From contig JTDE01000959.1 in the NCBI GenBank assembly GCA_014338405.1, positions 79,521 to 143,520 of the forward strand: a stretch of 64,000 bases of DNA. Direction: 5' to 3'. A program made the translations under genes and the position numbers. The DNA comes from Paragonimus skrjabini miyazakii (lineage: Eukaryota > Platyhelminthes > Trematoda > Plagiorchiida > Troglotrematidae). Shown in pieces: positions 1 through 10,310 of the stretch. The notes under the pieces were generated by a model, which saw only the letters and a program-made list of their open reading frames with translations, ran no database searches and was not told the DNA's origin. How positions within the stretch are numbered: the first letter of the stretch is position 1; every line of letters begins with the position of its first letter.

Positions 1-649
1 TTAGTGGTTCCAACGGGTAGTATGGTGCGAATCGAAAATAATGTTTCGTGCTAAAACTAGTGACAGTTCCCAGCCCTCTAATGTCATGGAGCACCTGGCA
101 GTAGGTGGGCATAACTAACTTTTTGGTATTATCATCATCATTATAGACAGCAATACGTCAGTGGTTCACACTGACGTTTAACTGCCACATAACCACGAAG
201 AAGAAAGAGGAAACTCTGTACAGGAGAAGGGAAGAAAAAAAGGCGAAGGGAATGGACCTAACTACTAAAAACAGCTAAATCTATATTCATTCATTAAGCA
301 TCAAGGGGCTTATATCTTACAAACTAACAACCGAGCTATAGGTGTAAGTAAGACATCATCAGCAAGACAGCTTCCTTATAGCTTTCACTGCCTCGTCATT
401 AAGTGCATTCACTTCACAGACAAGTCGGCTGAACAACGACAGCATTCACGTCACTGAGCCCGATTAACTGCCATCTCACCCAAAGTCTCCAGCTACCGAT
501 TCTGTGAGTCTTGGGGGGGGATTGAGAGGTGCCGAGCCCGGGAGATGAACTCAACATTGGCCAACATCTTGGTGAACGACTTCATTTTTCTATGTCGGAT
601 CATCATCTGTCCACCTTGCGCCAATCGACCACAACGTCGACAGGGAGTG

Positions 650-865
650 TTAGCTGTGACAGGTGACTAGCTGTACCTTTAGTACATGGCCTAACCATTT
701 AAGTTTGTGCAAGTGTAAGCATTGAACGAAAGGACTCGTTTTACACTCACTACCAAATACCTGTTTCCTAACCTCCTCATCGCTCACTCGCTGCGACCAC
801 CCAATACGAGCGATTGAACGCAGACGTCGGTGGTCGAATACATGAAGACGGTTCACGTTCTCCAT
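650..865 (-). pseudogene. RTE C-terminal region fragment (copy 1)
   Basis: Contains the post-RT block of trematode-type RTE proteins: VFDHRRLRSIARIGWSQRVS, DEEVRKQVFG and LHLHKLKWLGHVLK. The same blocks occur in copies 2 (13832-14194) and 3 (38666-39091). It is in a different frame from the RT piece at 953-1408 and ends early after the WLGHVLK block, whereas copy 2 continues through MPANRLPHRALFADAAVDW. The DNA at about 365-640 still shows nucleotide homology to the later part, including the non-coding stretch that follows the ORF. Confidence 0.75.
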
Positions 866-952
866 CCTGAGATACCAAGTTGCGCTATCGTGAAGTAATA
901 CAGCCCTGACTGTTGTTTGACCCTTAAGCTTCAGAGAGATAGCTCTCTTTCA

Positions 953-1408
953 CTATAGGTGTCTCATATTAGCGAACACCGCTCTAGCCTCAGAGATACG
1001 CGTTTCTATTTCATTCCCTGCACTACCACCGCCGTCGCTAGTGCAGCCTCCCAGGTATACAAGCCAGTCAGCAACCTCAATAACTTTATTATCTAAGTTT
1101 AAGTCTACATAATCACAGCAGTCTGGGAGAAGCACTTTGTACTTCGAGACTGCAAAGCTCATTCCGAAGTACTTAACAGAACGTGAAATAGCGTTTAACG
1201 TTCTTTGTGCCCCTTGAAATTTGTCAAATAGCAACACCTTATCGTCAGCATAATCAAGATCTGTCAGCCTTTCACCAGATAGGAGGTCCACGTGGGGGTC
1301 TTGTGACTGCCAGAGACAATCCTCCATTATTTCGTCTATGACGAAACTGAACAAAAATGGTGGAAAGAGAGTCTTGACAAACGCCGCTCCTGGTGCTGAA
1401 ATTGTCAT
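953..1408 (-). pseudogene. RTE reverse transcriptase fragment (copy 1)
   Basis: Reads the RT palm: FLFSFVIDEIMEDCL, then LTDLDYADDKVLLFD with the catalytic YADD intact, then the block around SVKYFGMSFAVSKYKVLL. It lines up residue by residue with copies 2 and 3, but the upstream SGVRQGCPLSP block is destroyed by a shift near 1375-1400, and the frame stops right after the ARAVFANMRHL block. Several conserved positions differ from the other two copies, for example SKYK where they have SKCK. An RT would copy element RNA at the target site; this fragment cannot be functional. Confidence 0.8.
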
Positions 1409-1577
1409 ACAGTTTCCCTAATCCTAGCTGAATTATGGGAATAAAGCGCCGACAGTATGTTCACACACTTGTTTAAGACACCCCTGCGTTTAAGCGACTC
1501 TAAAACTGTATATTGATCCACCAAATCGAACGCACCTTTATAGTTAGGAAATACGGCACATTGCTATCTCCTAAGAC

Positions 1578-1731
1578 TTAATTTGTGCACACACACTACA
1601 ATTACTACACACATTCCTGACATTTCTTCGTTGGTGGGGCCACCAGGAACGCTGCCTCGCGGCTGCTTCCAATTTGTTCTGAACCGCATGTCCCAAATTC
1701 TCATGAAGTTCCTCCAAGGCCGTGCGAACCG
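1578..1731 (-). pseudogene. Gypsy integrase HHCC zinc-binding N-terminus
   Basis: Too short to stand out as an ORF. On the minus strand one frame reads LHENLGHAVQNK and then RSWWPHQRRNV and CSNCSVCAQIK. The paired histidines spaced HX4H and the later CX2C reproduce the HHCC zinc-binding fold of retroviral-type integrases, with the usual WWP block between. The catalytic core that should follow is absent: the RTE sequence starts within about 10 bases. A gap with disrupted frame separates it from the RNase H end at 1878. Confidence 0.75.
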
Positions 1732-1877
1732 CTGATTCGGGGCATCATATACGGGGCCGTATAGGTAGTAAGGAACATCATCGGTGATATATAGATGACG
1801 TCACAACGAAAACAAACAGAGCGCCTTCAACCTACCTCCTGCCATCTCTCCGGTGGTCGGACTTGGATCACCTTCTT

Positions 1878-2372
1878 TTATTCGTTTGTATATGATCTGT
1901 AGATCAACATCGTTGCCTCAGCGTTTCGGTGGCGTAGCCAAGGTCTCTGTTTGCATTCAAAGTCATACTGTTGTAAAAGTTCTTGCCAACAAGCAACTTC
2001 TCCCTCCGGATCTTTGAAAGTTCTCAACCACTGAAGAGATGAGTGATCCGTTCGAACCAAGAAACGCCTTCCTAGGAGATAACGACAGAAGTGTTTGAGA
2101 AAATGCACCAAGGCGAGCATCTCCTTCCTCGTAGTACAATAATTTCATTCACTTTTGTTGTGGCTTCTGTTTCCATAAGCAATTACACACTTTACATTGT
2201 TATTGTCCAACTGGGACAGTACAGCCCCCATGGCAGTTTCACTAGCGCCAGTGTCTAGAATAAACATTTTCGCGGTTGCCTTAGTATCCGGAAGCGTTAG
2301 AATAGAGGCAGTGCACAACGCATCATTCAGCCTGTCAAACGACTTCTGGCATTCCTCAGACCAGTCGAACAA
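1878..2372 (-). pseudogene. Gypsy RNase H region
   Basis: The first frame (2372-2145) has FDWSEECQKSFDRLNDAL, the conserved connection before RNase H, and then FILDTGASETAMGAVLSQ, the first catalytic Asp block (normally TDAS; here DTGAS). After a frameshift near 2120-2145 the second frame (2120-1878) has FLVRTDHSSLQWL, the TDH block, and ends at DFECKQRPWLRHRNAEA, the usual C-terminal block of the tether. It removes RNA from the hybrid in intact elements. At least one shift separates the two halves. Confidence 0.8.
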
Positions 2373-2990
2373 AACGTCCTTTCTTCGTCAACGTCGTTAA
2401 GGGTTTGGCAATGCGAGAAAATCCGGGAACAAACCGTCGATGATAAGAAGCCAACCCAAGGGAATTGCGGATCTCGTCAGCACTCACAGAAGTTGGCCAT
2501 TCTTTCACCTTACGCACCTTTTCGGGATCACAACCCACACCAGATCTGAGGATGACGTGGCCTAAGTATCTCACTTCAGTCTGCATAAAAGAAAATTACA
2601 TTAAATTCAACTTCAATCCAGCCTCATTTCGTTTGGAGAGAACGTTGGATAAGTTGTACAAATGTTCATCAATAGATCGTCCATGGACGATGACATTATC
2701 CAAGTAGACCAGGCACTGTTTACGGATTAGATCACGCAGTACCTGTTGCATTAATCCCTGGAAAGTGGCCGGTGCATTCGTCACTCCGAATGGCATGGTT
2801 TCGAACTCACATTGACCGGATGGTATTACAAATACGGTTTTCATGCGATCACTGGGCTTTACTTCCATTCGCTTGTAACCAGACGCCAAATCGATTGTGC
2901 TAGACTACTCTGCCTCCGAAACGGCATCAACAGTCTCATCGATCTGTGGTAGTGGAAATGAATCATTTTAGTCACCTCATTTAACTGATA
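2356..2990 (-). pseudogene. Gypsy reverse transcriptase with YLDN active site
   Basis: Blocks in order: FPLPQIDETVDAVS, then an in-frame stop at 2905-2907, then STIDLASGYKRMEVKPSD, then MPFGVTNAPATFQGLM and LVYLDNVIVHG. The catalytic box should be YxDD, but the second Asp is Asn (codon at 2695-2697). The thumb follows in another frame as VRYLGHVILRSGVGCDPEKV and NSLGLASYHRRFVPGFS. Both the stop and the YLDN change would abolish polymerase activity. The similarity to gypsy RT is unmistakable from block spacing. Confidence 0.85.
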
Positions 2991-3237
2991 ATAGTCAACA
3001 CATAATCTTAAAGAACCAGCCTTTTTCTTGACTAACTACCGGAGACGCCTATGGGGATGTTGATGGTCTGATAACACCTCCCTCCAACATCTCCGCCAAC
3101 AATTTTTCCATCTACTCTTGATAATGGATTGGTAAGCGAAGAGCCGCTTGCCGAATCGAGCGTGCCCCACCTGTTTCAATACTGTGTCGCACAATATGAA
3201 TGCGCCTAGGCGGTTGTCATTCCCACCAGGATGTTCC

Positions 3238-3711
3238 TCAGTGCTTCTCCATTACCTCCCGTACTTTGTGCGTTATATGTGCTGGAAGGTGAGAAACAAT
3301 GCCCCTGATAATTTTTTTTTGCCGTTCGGACTCGAGGTGCACTTTCTCACTGGCTGGATACTGTCTTTTGGGAGCCGCCACATGATCTAACAATGTTCTG
3401 TACGCAGGTTCTAGGGAAAAACGCTCACCATACATGCGTATTGCATTGCTAGACAGGTCCAGGATACACCCGGTGGCGACTGAATAATCACTTCTCAAAA
3501 TAACGTGAAATGGTAATTTTGGGACAACTAGCGATCTCAACGTACAAGCCCACTTCCTTAGCTGCACAGTTCCGCGAACACAAGCCACGTTGTGTAATAG
3601 TTGTCCATTAACAGCTAGAACCTGGCTGACAGACCCCGCAATAACATCAAGCCTGCAGGTTGTGCATGTGTCTTTATCAAGTAGACTGCATATGGACCCG
3701 GAATCCAGCAA
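3238..3711 (-). pseudogene. Gypsy retropepsin-like protease region
   Basis: The frame opens with LDSGSICSLL, matching the D-(T/S)-G active-site loop of retropepsins followed by the hydrophobic beta strand. About 70 residues on comes FHVILRSDYSV, which corresponds to the family's ILG.D block with Gly replaced by Arg. The protease would mature the Gag-Pol polyprotein. The rest of the 157-aa frame is the linker toward RT. Upstream coding joins through frameshifts to the knuckle at about 3850-3910. Confidence 0.75.
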
Positions 3712-3849
3712 GCAATCAAAGTCGCGACCACCAATCTGCTTTCAAAACAGGTCATAATGCAACATCCCTATTATCATATTTAGAAGCAATAGGAATACGT
3801 GATTGATACACCGGAGACTTACCGACATATATACGCTTCCGAGCGGTTA

Positions 3850-3910
3850 ATGGGAACCAACGTGCCACATGTCCATGCTGGCCACAGGTGAAGCATCTCC
3901 ACCAGTCGGG
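3850..3910 (-). pseudogene. Gypsy Gag zinc knuckle with last cysteine lost
   Basis: The minus strand reads CFTCGQHGHVARWF, which fits a CX2CX4HX4C nucleocapsid knuckle except that the fourth ligand is Phe. This knuckle normally binds element RNA. It lies between the capsid-like segment and the protease, as expected. The missing cysteine, together with the frameshifts around it, indicates decay. Confidence 0.7.
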
Positions 3911-4132
3911 CCACCCGTTCATTAGAACTTTCGCTCTTGGCTGGCCTTGTACACGATGTTCCCCCTTGTGTAAACGCTTCCGCAGGTCATCTGACCCTGC
4001 AATCGATTATCAGGGGCGCCCTGATGCACACAAGTGAACTATTCATCTGCGGGCTCAACACGTTCCTCCTGGTCCAACAATTCAGCCAGCTTCTCAGTCT
4101 TAGCCAAGTTTTTAGGGGGGTGAGAAAGAAAT

Positions 4133-4643
4133 TCACGCTGACACTACGGCTGTCGAATTCCTTCCAAAAATCTCTAAAATACGGCTTTCTGTCTGCTCTT
4201 GCGTTCGCTCTACAAATGCCAGCCGCGCGAGTCTCCTCAACTGCTGTATATAATCCATCAAGCTTTCGGCATTGAGTTGGCGTCGTTCATGAAACTCCCT
4301 CCGATACTCAACTGCAGGGCGAAGACCTCCGATCCTTTGTCGTAGTAAATGGACTAGGCTCTCAAGATCCTCTTGGATATAAAAATGAACAATTTTTTCC
4401 GTATGCCTCACGGGAAATCAAAGGCAGCACGACGTCCACCTGCCGGTCTGGGGAGAAGTATCTCATATGGCGGCGCACCTGAACCTCCCAAATTTGGAAG
4501 TTTTCTCCAATAGTGTATTTATCTGCTGCTGGAAGCCCACGCTCCTGTCGCACGTGACGTGCATATTCGGTGTCCGAAATACACACTTTATCAGCTTCTC
4601 GAACAAGTCTTGGCACCTCTTCGGTATCTGATGAACTGAGCAT
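4133..4643 (-). pseudogene. Gypsy Gag (capsid) fragment
   Basis: Two overlapping minus-strand frames (4643-4362 and 4411-4133) together read like a flatworm gypsy Gag. The first has a short block with FQIWEVQVRRHMRYF, and the second has FHERRQLNAESLMDYIQQL followed by RRLARLAF, the typical capsid-domain helix pattern. A frameshift lies around 4360-4410. Gag forms the particle that packages element RNA. The Met near 4643 is a plausible start but the upstream leader was not identified. The call rests on domain order and this helix motif, since Gag is poorly conserved. Confidence 0.65.
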
Positions 4644-6889
4644 TATCCGAAAATTAGTGTCACACCATGGAATGAAAAGTCTTCACATGAATAATAACAA
4701 TGTAGGACCGGTTGCCGAAGATATGACTGTCAGCCGATCAGATGAATATATACAGTCTGGTATTTTCCGACGTATGAACAATTTACCGGCCGATACGATT
4801 TCCCTGGTTATTCATCTTTTGAGGGCAGCTGCATTAGACTGTTGATTCCAGATTGCGCGGGATGTACGTGGTAGTTTTGATATTCTGACACTATCATTAA
4901 CGACTACAAACATTGACGGTACGGCTCGTCCCTCCTGTCAGCGACTGTTAGGAGGTGGTGGATATAAAAATCTATTTAGACTGTATGCGAACGACAGTCG
5001 TGATATTAAAACGTACTTTGTGAGCTATACATGGTTATTCGCAATTAATCTTGGCTTGACTGAGTGCATATATGACCACCAGGGCATCTCAAATGACCGA
5101 AATAATTAAGGGCAACACTGTCACCAATCATTCAATGGACATAGCCCCTAATTCTGCATTGCATTTTGCGAACTCATTACTGTTCATCTGTCAAGTTAAG
5201 TTAGCAACACACAACTGGTCATCAGAGTTAATCAGGAGATAGTCGATGAACTGCTGCGTCAACAACTGACGTCTGCGGTTTTGACTCAGTTCAGGCGGTA
5301 CACATTAAAGCCTTCTTCCACAGTCCGAACAGATCCATCTTGAACTGCCATATAATGTGCAATTGGTCGGCCAGGTCGTTAATTCCAGTCATCAGCAGAT
5401 CTTGGAGAATATCCGAAGAGAATATCCGAATGGAACTGCCATGACAAGTCGTGTTCTGCTAAAGATAGCTTCCTAGAATTTTAGCCACAGCTGAAGCGAT
5501 TGGAATTCGATTAAGAAATCCACCTTTGTGCGCACAAAAGCGCTTTGTTCAGGCGTTGAAGTTGCCATGGCCAACCACCCACACCATGACCGATCAAACC
5601 GTCATGATTCCAGTGGTGTCATAATGGTGACGTACTCGTACAAAAACGTTGTTTCCGTGTATGCCGATGACGTGTCTGACCTCACCCAAACTAGCCACTT
5701 GTTTTTGTCCGTTTCGCCCTGACAACTCTGTTTCATATAAATTGTTATGTAATTAGCCTGATGATGAATAACCGAAAACGAGCTTGTTCGCTACACTTGT
5801 TTTCTGATGACTACCCTAGGGATTTTTAACCATCTAAAACTTCCTAGAATAGTCGCTTATTGCCGGGGAGAGATTACATAATATATGAAAGTTTGTATTC
5901 CAACCGCGCATACTCGATTTCACGATTATCCGATTCAGCATTGGCAGAAAAGTCTACAGAGGTGGTTTTGTATAACGTCCCACTCCTGGCTGACGTTTGT
6001 TTTTAGATTGCTGTCGAGTGCTTCCTGTATTTTGAACGTTAAAAACTGTAATGAGTTTTAACGGACCATCTGTTCTACTTCGTGTCACACAGCTGACTAG
6101 CACAAGTAGGTTATAAACGACACACTGAACGATCTACGGTCACGTGAATTTGGTAGCTAATTTTAACATTTGATGCACTTCTGGTATACTTGTTGATGAG
6201 CGACTCATGTTTGTATTGTTTCTGTAAAAGACACTTGTTTGACCTATGACAATGTCTTTGAAATCTACTTAAGGCCACTCGATTCGTTTATAAACCAGAT
6301 AACAGGTATGCAACGATCGTACACAACGGAATCCAAACTGAACAGGAACTGTCACTTGACCACCTCACGTCAACCGATCGATTATGCCAACTTATGAGTA
6401 TCAGAACCACGTATGAACAGAGTTGATCACTTTACAGCCCAGCATTCCAGCAAAGGTGCTGTTCTTGAGTATCAATAAAAAGGTTTTTCGATTGGTGGAA
6501 GTTCATTGTCAACATTAAGAGTATGGTCACGCTGATAAACTTCGTTCGATGGAATAATGTATTTGCTCTTCTATAAGCCATAACGTTTAGGTGGTTTACC
6601 AACTCTGATCACTACTGCCAACTGACGTGTGCACAAATACCTTTGATTGGGAGTGCTACCTTGACTAATTGATAGTGGTCCAAGCTATAAGGTGTAACTG
6701 ATCATCTGTTTGACTTATTCAACCATGGCCGTATAGTTTATTAGTTAACTCTCGTTCGAATCTCCTGATTTATGGAATATGGCTATTCGGAGCAATTCAT
6801 CGCTTTGAATATGGTGGCCGAAATTCTGTTCGAGATAATGTCAGCTGTTGAGAAGAAAGCTATCCGACCATGCAATCATCCGACGATCG
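4644..6889. other. Intergenic stretch, possibly with decayed gypsy leader
   Basis: Stops occur in all frames. The first few hundred bases should hold the gypsy leader and 5' LTR if they survive, but I found no repeat of this sequence near the element's other end to prove an LTR. At about 5404-5427 an 11-base unit (agaatatccga) occurs twice in tandem. Nothing else is recognisable. Confidence 0.4.
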
Positions 6890-7160
6890 TGTTATCCGCT
6901 GCGCGATTGACTTCACATTAGGAAAGACCGAATTACCATATGCAAGTGTTCAGCCTCGTTCACTTGTGAGTGAAGCTCAGGTTGCCCAGGTGTCTCGATA
7001 GGAGACAGTCTGTTAACTCTAATCGATAACCACGCGATTAGCACTTCCTAGACAGATTGAAATCTCGGACCTCATTAAGTCTGCCTGAGGGTATTTCAGC
7101 CTATTGATGAGTAGAATTGGATTCGGTTGATTTCAAGTTGAACGTTACATATTTCGTCAC
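6890..7160 (+). repeat. tRNA-like-headed repeat family, unit A (body and tail)
   Basis: Shares with the copy at 21.2-21.4 kb an ordered series of blocks: gaccgaattaycatatg, a block around cacttgtgagtgaa, ggttgccc..gtctcgatagg, gtctgttaa, aaccacgcgattag, acttcctagacag, gaaatctc and the tail with gatgagtag and atttcaagttgaac. Head sequences are missing or unrecognisable. Unit B begins about 65 bases downstream, and equivalent body positions (6926 and 7334) are about 408 bases apart, as in a short tandem array. Confidence 0.7.
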
Positions 7161-7214
7161 AGCCGTCGTAACCGACTCGACTTTCTTTCGAATAGAAGCA
7201 TTATGTTTAAGTTT

Positions 7215-7480
7215 ATCTCCTTTTATAGCTCGTCACTAGTGCATATTCTTACTACAACCGGATCTCAAGCTGTGGTCAGGCTTTCATGAGACAACTGTGT
7301 TGATCATCCCATCATTGAAGTCAAACTAGTCACGACCGAATTATCATAGTTAAACGTTTAACCACTTTCGCCTGTGAGTAGTGATCGGATTGTCCGACCG
7401 CTCCTATAGGGGACACAGAAACTGTCCTGCTAATTGCATTCGATGATCCTACGGGGTAGGTCCTCTCCGCCTGAAAGTTT
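7215..7480 (+). repeat. tRNA-like-headed repeat family, unit B
   Basis: Starts with the head block (atagctcgtcactagtgcat, then ttactacaaccgg), corresponding to the tRNA-like part at 21.1 kb but with the Pol III B-box equivalent decayed. The body follows: gtcacgaccgaattatcata, accactttcgcctgtgagta and gctcctataggggacacag. It then diverges into a variant tail (gcattcgatgatcctac) that is shared with the 23.4-kb copy rather than the 21-kb copy. This suggests two tail subtypes within the family. Confidence 0.7.
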
Positions 7481-9454
7481 GAGAATACGAAAGCTGTGGA
7501 CATTTGTGAGTGTTCAATTTATATTAACCGAAATTCTCCATTATTTCACTCTAAAGCAGTCTGTAATCGCATTTCGGTGACAGCCGACTTAATTATAATC
7601 AAGTTACTCTACTTTTACCTGTGTTCCCACTAGAAGTTTGTTCAGTCTTTGCAACTTTTGAAGACACAGATCAATCACAATCACTCTAGCCACACAAACA
7701 TTTGATTCTCATTGTGTGGTGTAAGTTTTAGCCAACAAATCATATGGGCTCTAGTGTTCGCTTTTAATGTCACACGTTAACGGTCATTTCACGAGTTTTT
7801 CGGTTTGTCTAATGGTGTCTTTTTTTAAAACCTATAATTGTATCGGCTTTCAAAAGAATTATCGGAAACAATCGTTCGCTCCATTGTTATTTCTATTTGA
7901 GTGAAAATGTTTCAACAATTACTCCGCTTCTCTGACTAAGTATAAGCTTAGCCTTATACAGCTACAAGCTACGCAACAGCATTACTGGCAAATTTAAAAA
8001 TCCCCGAATTTTCGCTTTTTACAAACTCTGCAGTTCGGATACCTTGCCAGAGCTTAAATCGCGTTTGTCGTGAACGTGACTCTTCTCGGCTCGTTCTTGA
8101 CTGAATGAAACACTTCTCTTTTGGACTACTTATATATCGGAATGATTGATGTACGTTGTTGATTTAAGTTATTTCGTAGACTTAAGATGACGGTTACTTA
8201 CTCTTCGAGATAACCGGACATCTGAAGCATTACTCACGAAAGATTGTGTTGATGAATTAGTTTAACGTAGGGTGCGCGACTGTCTCCTCATTTACGAGTA
8301 AGTCTTTCATCTTTCATTTAAGACCTCCATTGAGAATCTGAATGATTTATAGCTGTAAACTCACTTCCCCAGTATAAATTTTGGTATGGCTATCCAGTTC
8401 CGATCCAGGCGATGTTGAGTAATATTCTTGGCTCTAACTAGGATGAAATTTACGTCTAATGTTTCATTTATAGTGTGTCAGTCAAAATATTTACACAACA
8501 GGTATGATCCAGCCTGCTTGTCATATCTCTGTCAAATTTCATTAACATTGAAATTGTTCGTTCATAAGCACGAGTTAGCTGACTGATAAAATAGGTCGAC
8601 GTGCTATCCATGTGATTCCGTGATCCATAAAATCAACATTGTCTGTTGCTTTTCAGTCGATTACATACGATGTTATATCGATTCACATTCATCCGTTGTG
8701 AATACATCATGATCATTTAACGAAGCAGTATGGTAATTAAAAATATACCTCGTACAATTCATCGCAGCCTACTATATACTTAGTATTAATGACCATACAT
8801 GAGAGAAATTGATGTGGACTGTTGTTTTAGTTGAGGACTATGTCAGTCTGAACACCCAGAAAAATGAACAATATAGATTTCAGCGCTTAGCCTCTACTGA
8901 CCGTAACTCATGTACATTCACGCTTGAAGACAAATCAAATGGTCAATATTAGTTATCACCGATTGATAGGTTTGGATTTGGTGTAAAAAGACTACGACTG
9001 CGGCAGTCGTTGGTATGGATAGCCTCTGTCAAATTCCACTCACTCCGACTAATCAGCTTTCAGATGTGTCTACCATATTTGTTACCACTCTGCCTGACTT
9101 GATACCATAAATCGAATACTGTACACAATGAGGCAAGAAACGAACAACGCATTGGGTGTGAACTTACTAAGCAAGAGGTGATATTTCACTTATAAGGCGT
9201 CGGTCGGTCAGCACATCACCGTTGTGAAATATCCTGTCATTCTGGACGGACTGTGCCGTAAGTAACTGTTCTTTCAGCAAATCTCTGTGGGCCAACCCAC
9301 TGGCTGTGCGATCCAGAAAGAGCAACTACATCTTCCAGTCGACCATTTAACAGCTGATACCTGGCCTGGATCATAATAACCCTGCACTGTAGGAATGTCC
9401 GTGCGATCGTTGAGTTTTTTACACACGGGAACTCATATTGTGGTAGATTATCAT
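7481..9454. other. No recognisable feature
   Basis: Short interrupted frames only. No family motif, tRNA-like structure or long repeat was seen. Confidence 0.4.
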
Positions 9455-9522
9455 GCAGGAGTTGTGGCAGTTAAGCATCAGTGTGAACCACTGATATATT
9501 GCTGTCTATGATGATGATGATG
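9455..9522 (+). mobile_element. Isolated RTE 3' end with (TGA)n tail
   Basis: The run gttgtggcagttaagcatca, then gtgtgaaccactgatatatt and gctgtctatgatgatgatga, matches base for base, with few changes, the 3' terminus of RTE copy 1 (minus strand, 130-195). No RT coding precedes it, so this is either an extremely 5'-truncated insertion or a leftover after rearrangement. It shows that the atgatgatg string here is an element tail, not an independent microsatellite. Confidence 0.75.
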
Positions 9523-10078
9523 TGAGGAGGTGCGAGTATTCCAACTCTTGGCAGAATGCTTCAACGCGGCGGCAAGGCACGTCCATGTTCTTATCAAATC
9601 TGAGCCAGTAAACTGATGCTGACTAACTTTATCCATTTCGCCCTTTCAACAATACATTATATATGTATATATATGGTTGTATATATCTACGATCGGTTTC
9701 GGTCCTGTGTGTAACGAACTCACTTTGACAGGAGATAATTAAGGCACGCGTTCGATTTGTTTTGTTAAGCCTCAAATAATGTTAACTTTCTTGCTCTCTT
9801 TCAAATTATTTGAGTTCACTAGATCACTTAGATTTTGTGCGTTGTTCATCTAGTGGCGTTGTTTCTCTCCATCGTCTGGATCTGATATCGATCTTTGTAA
9901 GAAATACTGGTCATTCTGTCTGTGTACAGAATACCCAGAAGCTGTATATAAGTAAGAAACGTTTTATGTTCACTACGAGAAGTTGTTTCTCAAATCATAT
10001 TTCCAGCGGTTAAAATACTCAGGTTGACAATTGTTGCTGTTACTAATAAGTGGTTTGACAGATTTATGATTTTAGGTG
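9523..10078. other. No gene seen; AT dinucleotide run
   Basis: Contains a short alternating A/T tract at about 9655-9690. The rest is unremarkable, with stops in every frame. Confidence 0.4.
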
Positions 10079-10310
10079 ACCCAATTGTGAAAAGTCAGGG
10101 GCTCCCGCTGGAATTGAACCAGCGACAGACACACCATGCATCAACGCGGAAAGCGCCGGGACTGTTGGGTAACCGAGTCCAGATGTGAAATTTCCGAGCT
10201 CTTGGCGTAGGTTCGTTGCTCAGCTGATAGAGCGCTTGCCGCGTTGAAACATGGTGTTTATGTCGCTGGTTTGAATCCAGTCGAAGCACTGACTTTTCAC
10301 AATTGGATCT
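10079..10310. repeat. tRNA-like fold-back (inverted repeat of a SINE-like head)
   Basis: Two copies of one tRNA-related sequence face each other. The left arm (about 10079-10157) and right arm (about 10232-10309) are inverted complements over roughly 80 bases with mismatches, and the outer ends (ccaattgtgaaaagtca and tgacttttcacaattgg) match perfectly. The plus-strand copy is the fuller one: a Pol III A-box-like D arm at 10216-10234 with a 4-bp stem gctc/gagc, a B-box ggtttgaatcc at 10268-10278, a near-complete T stem and 5 of 7 acceptor pairs. The minus copy has a B-box at 10110-10120 but lacks the A-box. No proper anticodon arm forms, so it is tRNA-derived rather than a working tRNA. Confidence 0.7.

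Larger units (their letters stand above)
130..1567 (-). mobile_element. RTE-type non-LTR retrotransposon, copy 1, 5'-truncated
   Basis: On the minus strand this segment holds RT palm, thumb and C-terminal pieces of a non-LTR element, followed by a 3' untranslated region that ends near 130-145 in a (TGA)n-type tail (read on plus as repeated atc). Short tandem 3' tails of this kind are typical of RTE elements. The 5' end is truncated: homology to copies 2 and 3 starts around 1567, inside the RT motif FLDYKGAFDSVD, here decayed. Coding is broken into at least two frames (953-1408 and 650-865) and the catalytic YADD is still readable. The element abuts the gypsy remnant at 1568. RTE clade assignment comes from motif resemblance, not a search. 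Confidence 0.85.
1568..4643 (-). mobile_element. Ty3/gypsy LTR retrotransposon remnant
   Basis: Reading on the minus strand gives the canonical Ty3/gypsy order: Gag (4643-4133), zinc knuckle (about 3905-3855), aspartic protease (3711 onward), RT (about 2990-2356), RNase H (2372-1878) and the zinc-binding N-terminus of integrase (1731-1578). Integrase upstream of RT would indicate Ty1/copia, so this order excludes copia. The element is cut off within integrase where RTE copy 1 begins. Frames change repeatedly and there is a stop in RT at 2905-2907. I could not find paired LTRs, a primer-binding site or a polypurine tract, so the outer boundaries are uncertain. Confidence 0.85.

Noticed and set aside
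4644..5300. 5' LTR of the gypsy element
   Set aside because: No matching sequence at the other end of the element and no primer-binding site identified.
5755..5800. Hammerhead ribozyme from cctgatgatgaataaccgaa
   Set aside because: Bases between the two core-like strings cannot pair as stem II.
9505..9522. Independent atg microsatellite
   Set aside because: The preceding 50 bases match an RTE 3' end, so this is the element tail.
10095..10289. 64-codon ORF as a protein gene
   Set aside because: It runs across the tRNA-like fold-back, so it is a by-product of that repeat.
10205..10290. Functional tRNA gene
   Set aside because: D arm, T arm and part of the acceptor pair, but no normal anticodon arm forms and the insert between A- and B-boxes is too long.
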